A DNA stretch of 64,000 bases, taken from the NCBI RefSeq assembly GCF_027943255.1, contig NC_072897.1, positions 58,304,406 through 58,368,405 on the forward strand, written 5' to 3'. Both the position numbers and the translations under genes were made by a program. The notes under the pieces were generated by a model. That model saw only the letters and a program-made list of their open reading frames with translations, did not search any database and was not told the origin of the DNA. Origin of the DNA: Anastrepha obliqua. Its lineage: Eukaryota > Arthropoda > Insecta > Diptera > Tephritidae. Position 1 is the first letter of the stretch. Every line of letters starts with the position of its first letter. Below are positions 30,373-41,805 of the stretch, piece by piece.

Positions 30373-30560
30373 CAAATCAAAACATATTTTAAGAATACAA
30401 AAAGATAAACATATGTATCTTAAGAATAACAAAAGATAAACATATTTTAAGAAAAACAAGAGATAAACATATGTATTTTAAGAATAACAAAAGTTAAACA
30501 TTTTTTAAGAATAACAAAAGATAAATATATTTTAAGAAAAACAAAAGATAAACATATGTT
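30373..30560. repeat. Imperfect tandem repeat, about 25-30 bp unit
   Basis: Six or so units of the form AAAAGATAAACATATTTTAA followed by GAATAAC, with variation in length (some carry CATATGTAT). Lies just past the env-like ORF of gypsy B. Unit drift and lack of spacers rule out a CRISPR-like array; it is an ordinary AT-rich minisatellite. Confidence 0.85.
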
Positions 30561-30689
30561 CACCCAACCGACCGCATCAATGTGCCTGTTTGCCAAATTG
30601 AGTGATTGTGACTCTATTTTATTACTTACTCAATGCTTAAAACTAGATTTACAAAGTTATATAGAAAGAAAAACGGTAATAATTCAAAA

Positions 30690-31271
30690 TCAAAAAAAGT
30701 ACTTACTTTTTTACTTTTCATAAATGGTTTGACGCAGTTTTTTTAGCGTAACTCTTTAAGAAAATCGTTGCCAAATTATCGTAGGTTACTTTTATATGTC
30801 TCTTTTTCTACAATCATTACTGCAGTGTCAAGGTCCCTTTTAACAAGCTTTTCAATAAATATTTTGTCAAATTTGCTACCCTTGTTACCGTTTGTTTTTC
30901 CTCAGATACACTTTTTCGTCAACATTATATGTTTTAATTTTTTACCGTTGTAGCCTTTTCCTGATAGTATCTAATTTATCTATTAGGTGATTGTGAAAAG
31001 CGTCAATGGTCTTGGCGTTTATGACAGAATGAATACTGTGATTGTAAAGTATTCATGGGTCGAAAGTAAAATCAGATTGAAATTTAGAGAATTTGTCAAC
31101 GTATGCCAAAAAATATTGCTTGCTGGTGATAAAAATTTCTAGGTGGAGTATTTCGCCTGGGAGGTTTGGTATAAGTGTTTTGCCAATTCCAGGATTTGGA
31201 GGTTTGCGCTGATATTTATTTTTCAGACAAATTTTACAACTTAAAATTATATTTTTGGGCATTTTCTTCAA
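30690..31271 (-). pseudogene. pol of gypsy D: integrase fragments
   Basis: The ORF 31271-31053 shows the zinc-domain Cys pair (CKICLKNKYQRKPPNPG), then PGEILHLEIFITSKQYFLAY and VDKFSKF; the first catalytic position is Glu rather than Asp (HLEIF). After frame breaks, 30960-30750 retains the C-terminal domain (KVYLRKNKR, SKFDKIFIEKLVKRDLDTAV, YKSNLR). The central core with the remaining acidic residues is deleted. Confidence 0.7.
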
Positions 31272-31859
31272 ATTTGAAAAATATTATTATCTAGATATGT
31301 GATTAAAATTTTCAGATTAACATCGGTGTGCATTGTTATGCTCTGTAGTGATGGTTTCAAGTTGGTCTTTGCTAATCAAATCTATTACCAATCGTTGAGT
31401 GTGAACAAACTTTACAGCTGGGAAGGGGCACCACTAAAGTAGAATGGTCACAGATAATCCCATTTGTGACGTTATAATTTGATTAGATTTTAGATTGCAA
31501 ATCAAATTTTCAACGATGTCAACAAAAAAAAAAGAAACATGTCTAGTAAATTTCTGAAACAAAATGTTTGTGCTTTTACTCAAATTACTTGGTTTGCATA
31601 GAAAGAGTTGATTTTTAAATTGATTGATGAGACGTCTTATAGGTTTTGTTGAAATACATTTAAATGCACCCTTGTATACAACGTACATATTCATGCAACA
31701 CTGTTCTTACGTTTCTTTTTATTCATTGTACTCAAAAACAACATGTTTGAATTAATACGTTATACACTTACTTTGTTACCTGCGTTGTGAAATGAGCTAA
31801 ATAAATATATGTATTCCAAAGAAAAGTTTATCCAATAGTTTTTACAGTCTTCGACAACG
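31272..31859 (-). other. Decayed connector of gypsy D
   Basis: Between the RNase H and integrase traces. Position and orientation suggest pol connector sequence, but no convincing motif could be read on either strand; short ORFs here are not supported. Confidence 0.35.
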
Positions 31860-32142
31860 ACTCCCCGCTGTGATCAGTTTCATCAGCCATTCCAAATTGT
31901 TAACAAATTGCCTAGAAAGTGCATCGGCTACCTTATTTTTTTCCAGGCTTACAATGAGAGTTTGGTGACAATTCCTCAATAAAAGCGCGCCATCTCTTCA
32001 TTTTACTGTTAGGATTTTTTTCTGATATGAAAAAAATGAGCGGTTGTTGTCTATAAAAATATTTATATTTTTCATACAATAAAGAGAATGTCGCAGCGTT
32101 TTCAAAGTCCATTTGTTTGCGTACGAGTCCTTGCTTTAACAT
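31860..32142 (-). pseudogene. pol of gypsy D: end of RNase H
   Basis: The 69-residue minus-strand ORF carries NPNSKMKRWRAFIEEL and HCKPGKK, the well-conserved end of Ty3/gypsy RNase H (compare KMKRWKTILEEYNYELYYKPGK in gypsy A, same window). The frame then shifts toward a VADALSR-type sequence near 31920 that holds the last catalytic Asp in related elements. Confidence 0.7.
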
Positions 32143-32289
32143 CGGTGCTTTATTTATATCATCAAATGGGTTTATGTTTTTGCTAACTATATCTCGTAAT
32201 AGGGATTTGATATGACGGCGTTTTCTATTATTGCTATTAACTTTCTTTGATTACACGGGATATGATTAAGTTTCTCTTTTTATACATAT

Positions 32290-32556
32290 ATATATATATA
32301 TAAATATGTGTATAATTGGCGCTTACACACGTTTTGGGTGTTTGGCCAGGCTTCCTTATTGTGGCGTGCGTCTTGATGGGGACCTACAGTTTGAAGCCGA
32401 CTCCGAATGGAATTTTTTATGAGGAGCTTTTTCATTGCAGAAATACACTCGGAGGTTTGCCATTGCGTGCCGAGGAGTGACCGCTAATAGAAAAACTTTT
32501 TTCATGGATATCAGAACTCTGAATAGTAGTCACACATCAATCCATTTGGCTATCCA
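32290..32556 (-). mobile_element. tRNA-derived SINE, copy 2 (divergent)
   Basis: Minus-strand copy inside gypsy D. The AT-microsatellite tail is at 32283-32316, then ATTGGCGC and the body (GTGTTTGGCC, ACCTACAGTTTGAAGCCGAC, GAAATACACTCGGAGGTTTG), and a degraded tRNA-like head near 32530-32556. More diverged than copies 1, 3 and 4, so an older insertion. Confidence 0.8.
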
Positions 32557-32589
32557 TTCTCTTGACCATTATGATAAAATAAGTATCCT

Positions 32590-32900
32590 TTTTCGGTATA
32601 AATTTTTGCCCCAAGTTCTTTAAGGAAGTCGTATCCGATTATACCATCGAACGTACTTAAATTAGGAAGTATTGTAAGGAGAACGGTTGATGGAATACAT
32701 TCATTAAGCGTTTTTACTTATAAGATTCGTGCCATTGATGGATTTTAACTTAAAGAGCATACCAATAGTTTTGTTGCCATGGAGAAACGGAAAAGGTCTA
32801 ATATAGGTACAGAAGTGCCGGTGTCGATCAGAATGCACTTGTAGAGGTTTTAATTATAAACAGTAAAAGTGATTCTAGTTTAAAAAATTAATTTCTTCGA
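32590..32900 (-). pseudogene. protease fragment of gypsy D
   Basis: The minus strand near 32850 reads YKCILIDTGTSVPILDLFRF, with the retropepsin DTG triad, and about 70 residues later DGIIGYDFLKELG, matching the second conserved protease block (compare IIGNDSLKELGA of gypsy A). A stop separates the two blocks. The protease matures Gag-Pol. Confidence 0.75.
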
Positions 32901-33339
32901 ATTGTTCGGTATCGATTTTATTTTGTCGGTAGTTTAAGTATCCCTATCAGTCTTTTGCCGTAATTTCCATAACTATCGCAATAATCATCATTATGCTCTC
33001 CGCATTCACTGAAAACTTCTTTTCGGACATAAATGTAATTTTTTGCATTTTATTAAAACGTGTCTGATTTCAGGAAGATTGCTCGCGTGATCGCTTAAAT
33101 ACCATAGGCTGAGTAGGAAGAGAGACCTGAGCCGATAAATTACTTACTAGTAGATGTGTTTGAAATCTAAGCTTATTTTACTGGTCGTGCGGTTGTATTG
33201 CATTTGTGATTTCTATTGGTGTTGGCCTACTGTTGACATTTTGAAAATTGTGTGTGTTATGCTGGTTTTGCCGAGGGATCGGGCTAAGCTGGGTTATTGC
33301 CTTTATCGTGTTATCTACAGCAAAAGCTCGAGTGTTGAG

Positions 33340-33520
33340 TGACGATCAATTGGTTTCGCCGACAATAAGATGTCGCACATTGGACGGCTTAGTCCAGATA
33401 TAAAAACCCGCAATGCATTTCCTCTAACTCGTTCGTTAAGAGCATCAATAGTCTCTCCGCTACCATTGTTTGACATTATTTGTTTGTTAATTATGAGGGC
33501 TAGTTGTTTGTTAACTTTGT
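33340..33520 (-). pseudogene. gag trace of gypsy D
   Basis: The minus strand reads NNGSGETIDALNERVRGNAL, then RVFISGLSRPMCDILLSA, the end of a Ty3/gypsy capsid domain (compare DTFIRGLRGDLPRLL in gypsy A). Flanking frames are broken. The region between here and 33890 is presumably more gag but is too decayed to read. Confidence 0.65.
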
Positions 33521-33889
33521 CTCAAAATGTTTAGTTCATTTTCTAAGACGTATGGTGTGGCCTTTTATCGGAATAATAATGGTTTAACATTGCAATAATT
33601 GCCTCAAAGTCAAGAACCATATTAAACGATGAAAGGGTAAAATTAGGAGACTATAATTTTATTGCGAAAAAGCGTATGGCAATATAGTACTTTTCGGCCC
33701 AGACTTTTAATATTTCATTACGAATTTCGCAGCGGTACGCCTGATTGAGAGGCGTCATTAAATTCTAGGAGAGACATGATTAAGTCCAAGCTGGCATGGT
33801 TATCTGTTACGAAATGATTAACAAATAATGGCTTATAAACCTCAGCAGTTGGAGGAACTAATCTGTTATATCCCTAAGCTGCTCGGGTT

Positions 33890-34990
33890 TCTAATAGGGT
33901 TTTTTGATCACGCGTGACAACTGTCAAACTAAATACTTACTTTTTTCTAGTATTCATTCACATTTCACCATGGTTTCTGTGAGGAATTTATCTCTCGTCT
34001 TAAGGGGTAACACCACTGTACACGCGTAAAATAAACACGATTTTTAAAGAATTTTTTTGTATAGAAGGAAAGGGGAAACAATCACTCTGATTTGGGAAGT
34101 TATTACTTATATACTAAAATACAAAACTACAAAGTTTGATCGAAAAATGTTACAAAATGGCGGCATTGGAGACATTTTTGTAATGTGGTTTCTCTTGAAG
34201 GAGCTCCGCGGCACGCAGCACAGAGGGTGCAAATTTTAATCTGGAACAAAGAAACATTTTTTTTCTTAATCTAGATAAGAATAGCTAGAGAAACACGTAG
34301 GGGATTTAAAAAATATTTATTTTTGTGGAATTAGCAAGCATTTGGAGGAAAAAACTCTATTTTGGACTAAAAAACGGCACTTAAATAATTATAACAATCG
34401 TTTAAATTAATCTATCGAAAATCCCCTACGCTTTTCTCTTAAGAAGGTTATTATACAGACGTAGTGAAAAACCTGATTAAAAATATTTAAAATTGTTTGA
34501 GTTATGCTGCGTGCCAATTTCAGAAAACGTGTTTTGAGAAAAACGCGTTTAAAGTTTGGAAATTTGGAGAAGTCGTTAGGTAGCAGTCACTAACGTTTGG
34601 TTAAAAGCTTAAAATATTTATGAAATAGACTTCGGTAACGTATAAAACTTTTTGTTCTGTATTTTAAAAGGTTCAAAGAATTTTTTAAGCTTATAAAAAA
34701 AAATCAATTTTTTGAAATTTCTACAGTGGTGTTACCCCTTAAACCAGTGGGTTGGCCACCAAGATCGTTTGATATCACACCATTGGACTTTTATTTGTGA
34801 GGGTATGTAAAGTCTAAATGCTTTGTAGATAAACCAGTTTCGATTGAGACATTGGGTGCCAACGTTACTAAAGTTATTCACGAGATACCGAGTCCTCCAG
34901 CAAGTCGTTCAAAATTGGTGGCTCTACACAAAAATAATAAAGATAGCCCAATCAATTTGAATGTTCGTTGTTATATTTCTATTTAAAATC
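33890..34990 (+). mobile_element. mariner-like remnant, split by a piggyBac-type MITE
   Basis: Left of the MITE an ATG at 33970 resembles a mariner start. Right of it (34743-34930) WPPRSFDITPLDFYL with the third catalytic Asp, then GYVKSKCFVDKPVSIETLG and VTKVIHEIPS, give the C-terminus of a mariner transposase. Most of the transposase between these ends is gone. Inverted repeats could not be defined, so the borders are approximate. It lies in gypsy D gag. Confidence 0.65.
34004..34738. mobile_element. 735-bp piggyBac-type MITE with perfect TIRs
   Basis: GGGGTAACACCACTGTA at 34004-34020 is matched by its exact reverse complement at 34722-34738, and TTAA lies at 34000-34003 and 34739-34742. 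The TTAA target and absence of a transposase mark a non-autonomous piggyBac-superfamily element. Its TIR differs from that of the 4.3-kb piggyBac, so that element did not mobilise it. Internal sequence is AT-rich and non-coding. Confidence 0.92.
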
Positions 34991-35501
34991 CAATATCTCT
35001 AAAAAGTTTACCCTTCACGTTCGGTAGATGTGTTCACTATTTCAAGAAGATTTAGATTTTGAATAAGAATTTTAAACCGAGTTTTAGGTATCGAATTTAA
35101 ATTTACGCACCTACTTTATTTCTTCACCAAAAGCACTAAGCGAAAGCAAGATTTAAATATGTAACCACTTTTATGAAAAATATCGGTCAAACTAGTTTCA
35201 GCTATGTATAATAAATTAAACTGCTTTCAACTATATTCAATTAATATAGTTTTGTTCGAATAGATGCAACTGATTTTATTTTAATAAAAAAAGTGTTTTG
35301 AATGTTCGAATACATATAATTTTTCACATACTTTATCATTATTCACAATATTATTTTTTAATATTCACTTTTAAATATTCTCTTATAATAATTTTAAATC
35401 AATACTTACAGAAAAACTTTTACTTACACCATTTGGGATTAAGGGTTCTTCACTAAGTCCTGGGATATTATGATCCGATTGATTCCTATAGAGGTCAAAC
35501 G

Positions 35502-35830
35502 TTGGGCGCCAATTAATAAAAATGCTTGAAGTTTTTATTTTCGCTTTATTAATATTTTCTTAATGCCCTACTATCACTCGAATCCCGTTCAGCTGTCAGC
35601 TCTTACACGAACCAGGATTCTTGTTGATTTTGGTAGCTGCAGGTTTTGGCTGGAATTTAATGTACCGTGATGGGCGTGTGGTTTTCTTAGAATTGCATTA
35701 ACATCTGCAATTCTACGCATTAAAATGCAGCTGTTGCTAAATAAATATGGTGTTGGTAAAAAGTATTCGCAAGCTCATCGTAAAGGAATGAGTTTGAGTG
35801 CAATATTGAAAGCAAAATCTGAATGCTTGC
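35502..35830 (-). repeat. Primer-binding site and presumed 5' LTR of gypsy D
   Basis: On the minus strand ...ATTAATT is followed by GGCGCCCAACGTTTGACC near 35516-35499, the same LTR/PBS junction as in gypsy A. The LTR therefore runs rightward from about 35515. Its outer end cannot be fixed; candidates lie near 35697 (TGTTAATG start) or further right. No partner LTR was found. Confidence 0.6.
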
Positions 35831-35856
35831 TTTTGTTCAGTTAATCTATTACATAG

Positions 35857-36147
35857 GTATATATGTATATGTACATATATATATAATTGGCGCGTACACC
35901 CTTTGGGTGTTTCGCCGAGCTTCTCCTCCTATTTGTGGTGTGCGTCTTGATGTTGTTCTACAAATGGAGGGACCTACAGTTTCAAGCCGACTCCGAACGG
36001 CAGATATTTTCATGAGGAGCTTTTTCATGGCAGAAATACACTCGGAGGTTTTTATTAATTTTGGTTTCACCGGGATTCGAACCAACGTCCTCTCTGTGAA
36101 TTTCGAATGGTAATCACGCACCAACCCCTTCGGCTACGGCGCTGCCT
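35857..36147 (-). mobile_element. tRNA-derived SINE, copy 3
   Basis: Well-preserved minus-strand copy: AT tail at 35857-35883, ATTGGCGCGTACACCC end, body with ACCTACAGTTTCAAGCCGAC, B box as GATTCGAACC (36072) and A box region ending in CGGCTACGGCGCTGCC at 36147. Lies between the gypsy D LTR and the Tc1 relic. Its body also produces overlapping chance ORFs on both strands. Confidence 0.88.
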
Positions 36148-36179
36148 AATCTATTAGTTCAGTTTAAAACCACGGCTTT

Positions 36180-36900
36180 TCATCAGTTACCTTAACTTAT
36201 ATTAACCATGTTTGCATTATTTGTGACCTGTGCTCAGGGTCGTTATCTTGATAAAAGCGAAAGTTATCGTTAATGTGGAATTTTTTAGCGCTTTGAATAA
36301 AATTTTCTTGAAGAAAACATGTTTGTTCATTGTTTCTTTGATCGGTCAAATATCCTACTCCATTGTATGACATGCATGCCCAAGCCATAACGTTATCACC
36401 ACCGTGTTTTGTAGTAGCTCGCAAATTTCGGGGTTTGAGCGACGTATTGGCATCGGGTAATGTCATCTAGTCCAAATAAGTTAATTTTTACAATGCTTCA
36501 CAATGCTGCGGTTACGCACAAGCTCCAAGTTTTAGTTTTATTTATTGCACTTACGAAAGCATTTTTACGAGCTATTCTAACATTGGCAGTGTTTTTCGAA
36601 CAGCGTGTGGATGGCAAGTCTTACCTAAATCCTTTTTGGCTATTTCCAAGTCCTTTTGGGGCACTAACCACTGAGACTCCTTATCTACGAAAGTTTATTT
36701 GGAGCCTGTCGTCCCTTATTTATCACACAATTTTCATGCAGAAAGCGTTCTGTAATGTGCTGAACTGTTGGCGAACTTAAATACATACTTTTAGCTATTT
36801 TACCATACGGAATACATTTTTTGAAATACTTCGAAGTATGCGGTTCCATGTTTAAAAAATGAAGCGTACATAAAATTTAATATTACTTTTGTCAAACTCA
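36180..36900 (-). pseudogene. Tc1-like transposase relic
   Basis: The ORF 36466-36197 has GGDNVMAWACMSYNGVG, then LQENFIQSAKKFHINDNFRF and YQDNDPEHRS, the DDE_3 catalytic region of Tc1 transposases with the second Asp in QDNDPEH. Upstream on the minus strand (36790-36480) broken frames contain a helix-turn-helix-like segment (SSPTVQHITERFL, RKTLP). Inverted repeats were not located. Tc1 elements move by cut-and-paste into TA sites; this copy is dead. Confidence 0.75.
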
Positions 36901-38579
36901 CTCTATAATCTCGCGCATAATAAGAATACAAGGTCAGTTGTTGAAACTTGCGCCGGGAATAGCAATACCTTTAGCTGTTTTATTTAAGCTGCGGCGTAAA
37001 TTTTCTGTATGTTTTTTTTTTTGGATTACAAGTGAGTTTTTGTATTTTATATTGAGAAATTAATTAAAACAACATGAATAAGATGTCTGCATACTCTGTT
37101 TTTCCATTTTTGCAAAATATTCCGATATGTAGAACATAGATAGATATAGAACACTTAACAAAAAATCGTATCTGTATCAAATAAGGTGTGAGTGACTGTA
37201 AATATGAATGTTGGTACTGTTAATTTTGATTTCAATAATCCATTCATTGCTTAAATATGTGTCATTCGTAAATGTCTCGATAAATAATGTATTTACAGAT
37301 CAATAATGTTGTTATAATTTTTTCATTGCAGATTTTTCCGAAGTACATATATATAAAAATACAGTTGTTGTACTTAAGCATAGCTGACGCAGTTCTTTAT
37401 ATCAGAAGCCAGTACAACTGGTCAAAAACATTTATAAGACAACCAACAATATTATTAATAAATTATCAATAAATATGATAATATAATATGGTATATATTC
37501 TCTAGTCATAACATCAAATCAAATAATAAAAAGACAGCTAATATAATGAACTAACTGATATTGAGCTCTGGAATACGTAATTTCTCAAAACTTAAATGCA
37601 AAAACTAAAAATTATGTTAGCTCGAAAGACGTACACAACAAGCTACGTACGCATACATATATGGTGACTACACTGTAGTTGGAATAAGGAATGATGAATA
37701 AATAATTGGTTATAAGATTGATATTAATGAAATAAGTTTTACAAATGTCAAAAATATACACAACATCAAGCCAGTCAAAAATTTGTTGACTGTTTGGAGT
37801 GAAGACATTTTTATACTTTGCCATCAAATATTAGATATGCATAGTACATAACACCTATAATTCAAGAAAACTTTTGTTGAAATAATTAACCATTTGAATA
37901 TTAGTTTCGTTGTTAAGCGAAATTTTTAATGAAAATATGTTCATATAACAAGTATGTATGTGTGCATACATTTATACATGAATGAAATTAAATTACATTT
38001 AAATTTTAGTTTAGTTATTACATCCAACTTTTAATACAATAAAAATATGTACATATTACAACAACATAATATAATATTGTTTGTTCTTTTTAACAATTAT
38101 AGTTTAGAGAAAATGATAAGTCAGACAATACTTTTTTCAAAACACGGTTTTATGCAGAAATTTTATATTGACTTAAATTACGTTATTTGTAACTTTTGGA
38201 CACATCTTTCTTTTGAGTACAGACCATTTTTTATGCAAAAATTTATTTCGATGCAGTATGAAGTGTGAAGTAAAAATACAAACTATACTATTTCTCGATC
38301 TCAGTTTGTTATTCAGAGCCTCGTGCGTACAAATATAAGAAGAACGACTGAGTGTCACCAGATCATATAAGATCTCTTAAAATACAACTCAATCCATTGA
38401 TTTGGATCGACTATAATTCATTTTTCTCTAAATATCATTGTTTATTGTTTTTATCAACGGTATATCTAATTTTTTTATGCTGCCAGGTATCCGATTAATT
38501 AATTATTTGCTTAGTGAATATTATTAGTTTGCTCAGCACCAAACAATAATTGACTGGAAGTATGTTTAGTAACACAATG
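36901..38579. other. Unassigned AT-rich stretch
   Basis: About 1.7 kb of AT-rich DNA with many ATGTACATA-type short motifs. ORFs of 60-75 codons on both strands show no domain and biased Ile/Tyr/Phe/Asn composition expected of random AT-rich sequence. No repeat borders were seen. Confidence 0.5.
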
Positions 38580-39310
38580 CACAGTAGGTATCTCATTGGA
38601 ATCAATGGGGCGCTTCGAAGCACTCCTACTTTAGCGCTTATCGCAATGCTACCTGTGGACGTGGCATACAAAACTGCCGCTACGCGTGGTGCAATCAGAC
38701 TGAGAAGCTAGGGCTACAGGCTAGGTCTCATTTACCGACATTCAAGTACTCTCAGAAACTTTGAAATCATCTCCTGGCGAATAATCATTGTACATCCTCG
38801 TTTAGTCGAAGCGGAACATTCTCCACTCACATTGCATCAAGGGAACAGTGGATGGTATTTAGAGGCGGGACCTAGTAAACCTTTTCATGGACGGCTTGAA
38901 GTTGGGTGGAAGGGACCTTTCGAACTCAAGTTCAGACTACCGTACCAATGCAGTGTGTTCTAAGCAGAATTAGCTGTAATCAAAGAAGCAGCTACTTAGC
39001 TGCTCACTTGTGTAATAACTGTCACGGAAGTAAATAAATATATACTTCGACAGCCAAGCGGCAATTAGAGCTTTGGGTTCGCTAATGCTAATGCTGCACT
39101 CGAAACTGGTCGGAGAATTCTTAATTCCGATCGCACTCGCATTCGAATTCTTTGATACGTATAAGGCCTATCTGGGTACCTGGCCACAGTGACATTGCAG
39201 GAAACTGCGATGATTGCCTGCAAGGTATGCATACAGCGAGATTTAGCATTACTTCGATTTATTTTTGCGTCAGCTATATGGATATTAGCCACACGATGAA
39301 ATTCATCAGC
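38580..39310 (+). pseudogene. LINE fragment: thumb end and RNase H (family shared with 53.9-54.8 kb)
   Basis: Plus-strand reading gives a motif close to GALRSTPTLALIAMLPVDV, the post-RT region, then a decayed RNase H: WKGPFELKFRLPYQCSVF, AELAVIKEAA, a DSQAAIRAL-like sequence (QPSGN near 39055) and a VWVPGHS-like stretch near 39175. The same segments in better shape are at 53935-54800, so both belong to one RNase H-bearing LINE family. Frame is broken at many places and both ends are missing. Confidence 0.65.
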
Positions 39311-40724
39311 AGCAAGAAGCTATTAATATAGCGTAACTCATTATCAGATAGCCCTCATCCACAAACGCTTTATTTAAAAAATTAAAAGGCAAACATTTTA
39401 TTTTGGGTATTTTACTTTTTTAAATAAAATCTTGCCTTGTAAAAACTGGATGATTTTTATAATTTTGCTCCATGGTATCTCAGTAAAACCTACAGTTGAA
39501 GAACTCTTATATTACGTTACCACCAAAACAAGCCCAGGATTTGTAGAATTCCGGCTTGGGAGAATTGTTTCTACTGCGTGTTTGATGGAAACTGTAATTA
39601 GTTTGTTTTACGTTGACAAAAATGCAAAAGTTGAAAGTCTTGGAAATTGGAATTTTTGATATCCTTTGAAAGCTAAAACTCCAATTGCGAAAAGTTTCTA
39701 ACATATTTTGTGATAAAATAGATCTTAGGCATTATACATCTGCTCAAATCACAAGTATGTAATTTGTACTATTTCACTTCTACGCTTGGTACATAAAAGT
39801 ATATTAGTTTTGGAAAAAATGTGTTAAAAATACATTTTTATCCTTAACAAGACGTACAGCTCTACATTTATTATATAAAGATAATTATGATGGTCCGAAA
39901 AAGGTGTTTCATGAAAAAAATTAAAAACAAATATTTTTCTTTATATATATAAAAAAATACGTGTTTGAAGATGCTAAAACCCTAAAATGAGAATAAACTA
40001 AACCTAAAACTTGTTGATGGCTTATGGCAACTTCAACTCTCTTTTACTAGAGTAAACTTATATTTTCTGCAAATTTTTCTGCCTTGCGTAAATATTTCAT
40101 TTTGAAAAAGTGCTGACATGTCCTTTTTTCGCATTTGTTTGAGATCATATTTCATCAGACCTGCATGTCTGTTCGATTATCAAAAATTCGGTGTCGAATC
40201 AAAGAGCTTGACCAAAAATGTGTAATAACATTTTTCTTTCATGCTTATTTGCCGTCGGCATTTTGCATGCGCAAATGGATTATTTCTTGTGAGATGAACA
40301 AATTAATTCTAAGTATATGCATGCATGAATGTGAAATTTTAAGTATCTAATTAACTAGATTCTATTGATATTAAGTGTTGATAATACATTATTTAAAAAT
40401 ATCCACATAAAAAGTTAACTTTGTAAACCATTCATTTACATCAAGGGTTAGTATTCAACAATATGTTGTACTCTTTAAATTATTATGTATATTCATATAC
40501 TACAAAGTGTTAAATGCATACATAACATCTACCATCCATATTTATGGGTGCGGAAAAAAATCTTTATCTGCCTCATAACGCAGCCCATATGTATATCTAT
40601 GGTACATATAAAAAATTCAAGAGCAAATAGACAAACATATGCAAACATATTCCTTACATATGCAAAAAAACTAATCTAAAACGCATGCGTTTACATATAT
40701 GTACATATATATGTATGCATATAT
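39311..40724. other. Unassigned AT-rich stretch
   Basis: No supported gene. The 75-codon ORF at 39432-39659 has no recognisable motif. ATATGTACATA-type microsatellite patches lie at 40600-40740, leading into repeat R. Confidence 0.5.
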
Positions 40725-41805
40725 GAATACATATGTTGGGACAATGTATGTACGTAGATGTTTCTATTCTGAGCAAAATAATGCATATGCGTGTATACAT
40801 ACCCTACAAGACAGCTGACTATCATATAAGCACTCATATTATCATCATCACTATCCTCATCCAACTTCACATTTTTGTTCTAGCCATGGGAAAGTTCTGA
40901 TAGTTTCCGCTTGTCGGTGTGATATTCTATCTCTCTTTTACCAATAGCAATTTATTATAACTGAAAAATATATCTATTATGCTCTAAAGGCAAGGCAACT
41001 TCTCATTTTTGTTCGCAACAAGTAATCAGCACTAATGGGCCAAACTACTCATTTTCGTCATCAAAAAGTAATCAGCTCAACCTCCTCAATAACTCCTCAT
41101 TTTCATTAAAAAGTAATCAGACTGAGGAGCTTCGTCAAAATGTTTTATTTAGAAATTATAAAATTTATATTTTACGGAGATTCGAACTCACGAATTTTCA
41201 ACTTTTATCAAAGCATCTACTCATTCGGCTATGACGACCTTACAACAGCAATAGCCAAATTTCACACTACAACTTTTTTCAGAGCAGCCACATTATAAGC
41301 ATACAAATGAGTTGCCTTGCCGTTTAAATTACAGTAGATATATTTTTCACTTATATGAAATTGCTATTGGTAAAAGAGAGGTAGAATTCACACCGAACAG
41401 GGGAAAAGAATATCAAATGAAATATTTGATTTCCCCATTAAAAAATGTTGTATATGCTATTCTGATAATGCGCATGTATTAGAGACTAATAAAATACTTG
41501 TAAATGTGTTCGAATTTTTGTCGAATGTCCTCAGCGCTGTCTTGTAGGGTATGTATGTACATCTAAATACACACACTCACTATATGCCTCTACATGCCTA
41601 TGTTTCCAAAAGTAAAACTCTAAGTCTAGCGACTACAAAAACAAAATGCATTCATAGGCGCAGCTGTAGTGGCCATAATTATTTACACGCAATGGCGCTG
41701 AACAGTTTCAAATATTGTAAAGCACAACAAAAGCAAATTCATTGTGAAGTTCGAGCTCATATTTCTATGAGCAAAGTACTTTCATTCAGTAAACGACCCG
41801 CCCAT
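40725..41805 (+). repeat. Dispersed repeat R, copy 2, interrupted by TIR element X
   Basis: 40725-40770 (ACAATGTATGTACGTAGATG) and 41565-41805 together match the reverse complement of 16470-16755. In the uninterrupted copy these parts are nearly adjacent, giving a natural empty-site comparison for the insertion at 40800-41551. Confidence 0.75.
40800..41551. mobile_element. TIR element X, copy 1 (752 bp), with a tRNA-like module
   Basis: Ends in TACCCTACAAGACAGC and its reverse complement GCTGTCTTGTAGGGTA (one inserted G or CG next to the inner end). Inside, longer imperfect inverted arms pair ATCTCTCTTTTACCAATAGC near 40929 with GCTATTGGTAAAAGAGAG near 41366. In the centre, 41175-41237 on the minus strand is tRNA-like (TAGCCGAATGAGTAGATGC as A box, AGTTCGAATCTC as B box). 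No ORF of note. A non-autonomous DNA element of unknown superfamily. Confidence 0.8.

Larger units (their letters stand above)
30690..35700 (-). mobile_element. Ty3/gypsy element D, heavily decayed
   Basis: Minus-strand pieces in proper order from right to left: presumed LTR (from 35515), primer-binding site, gag trace (33340-33520), protease (32590-32900), RNase H trace (31860-32142) and integrase (30690-31271). Most of the RT is missing. A SINE (32290-32556) and a mariner remnant with a MITE are nested. It meets gypsy B tail to tail near 30.6 kb. Confidence 0.7.

Noticed and set aside
30373..30560. Regular repeats that might suggest a CRISPR-like array
   Set aside because: Units are adjacent, variable and AT-rich with no unique spacers; the genome is eukaryotic. 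Plain minisatellite.
37287..40679. Many 60-75 codon ORFs in AT-rich DNA
   Set aside because: Composition (Ile, Tyr, Asn, Phe, Leu) is that of random AT-rich sequence, with no motifs and no consistent strand.
40794..41557. Target duplication for X copy 1
   Set aside because: The 6-bp flanks (TATACA and TGTATG) do not match; only copy 2 has a clear duplication.
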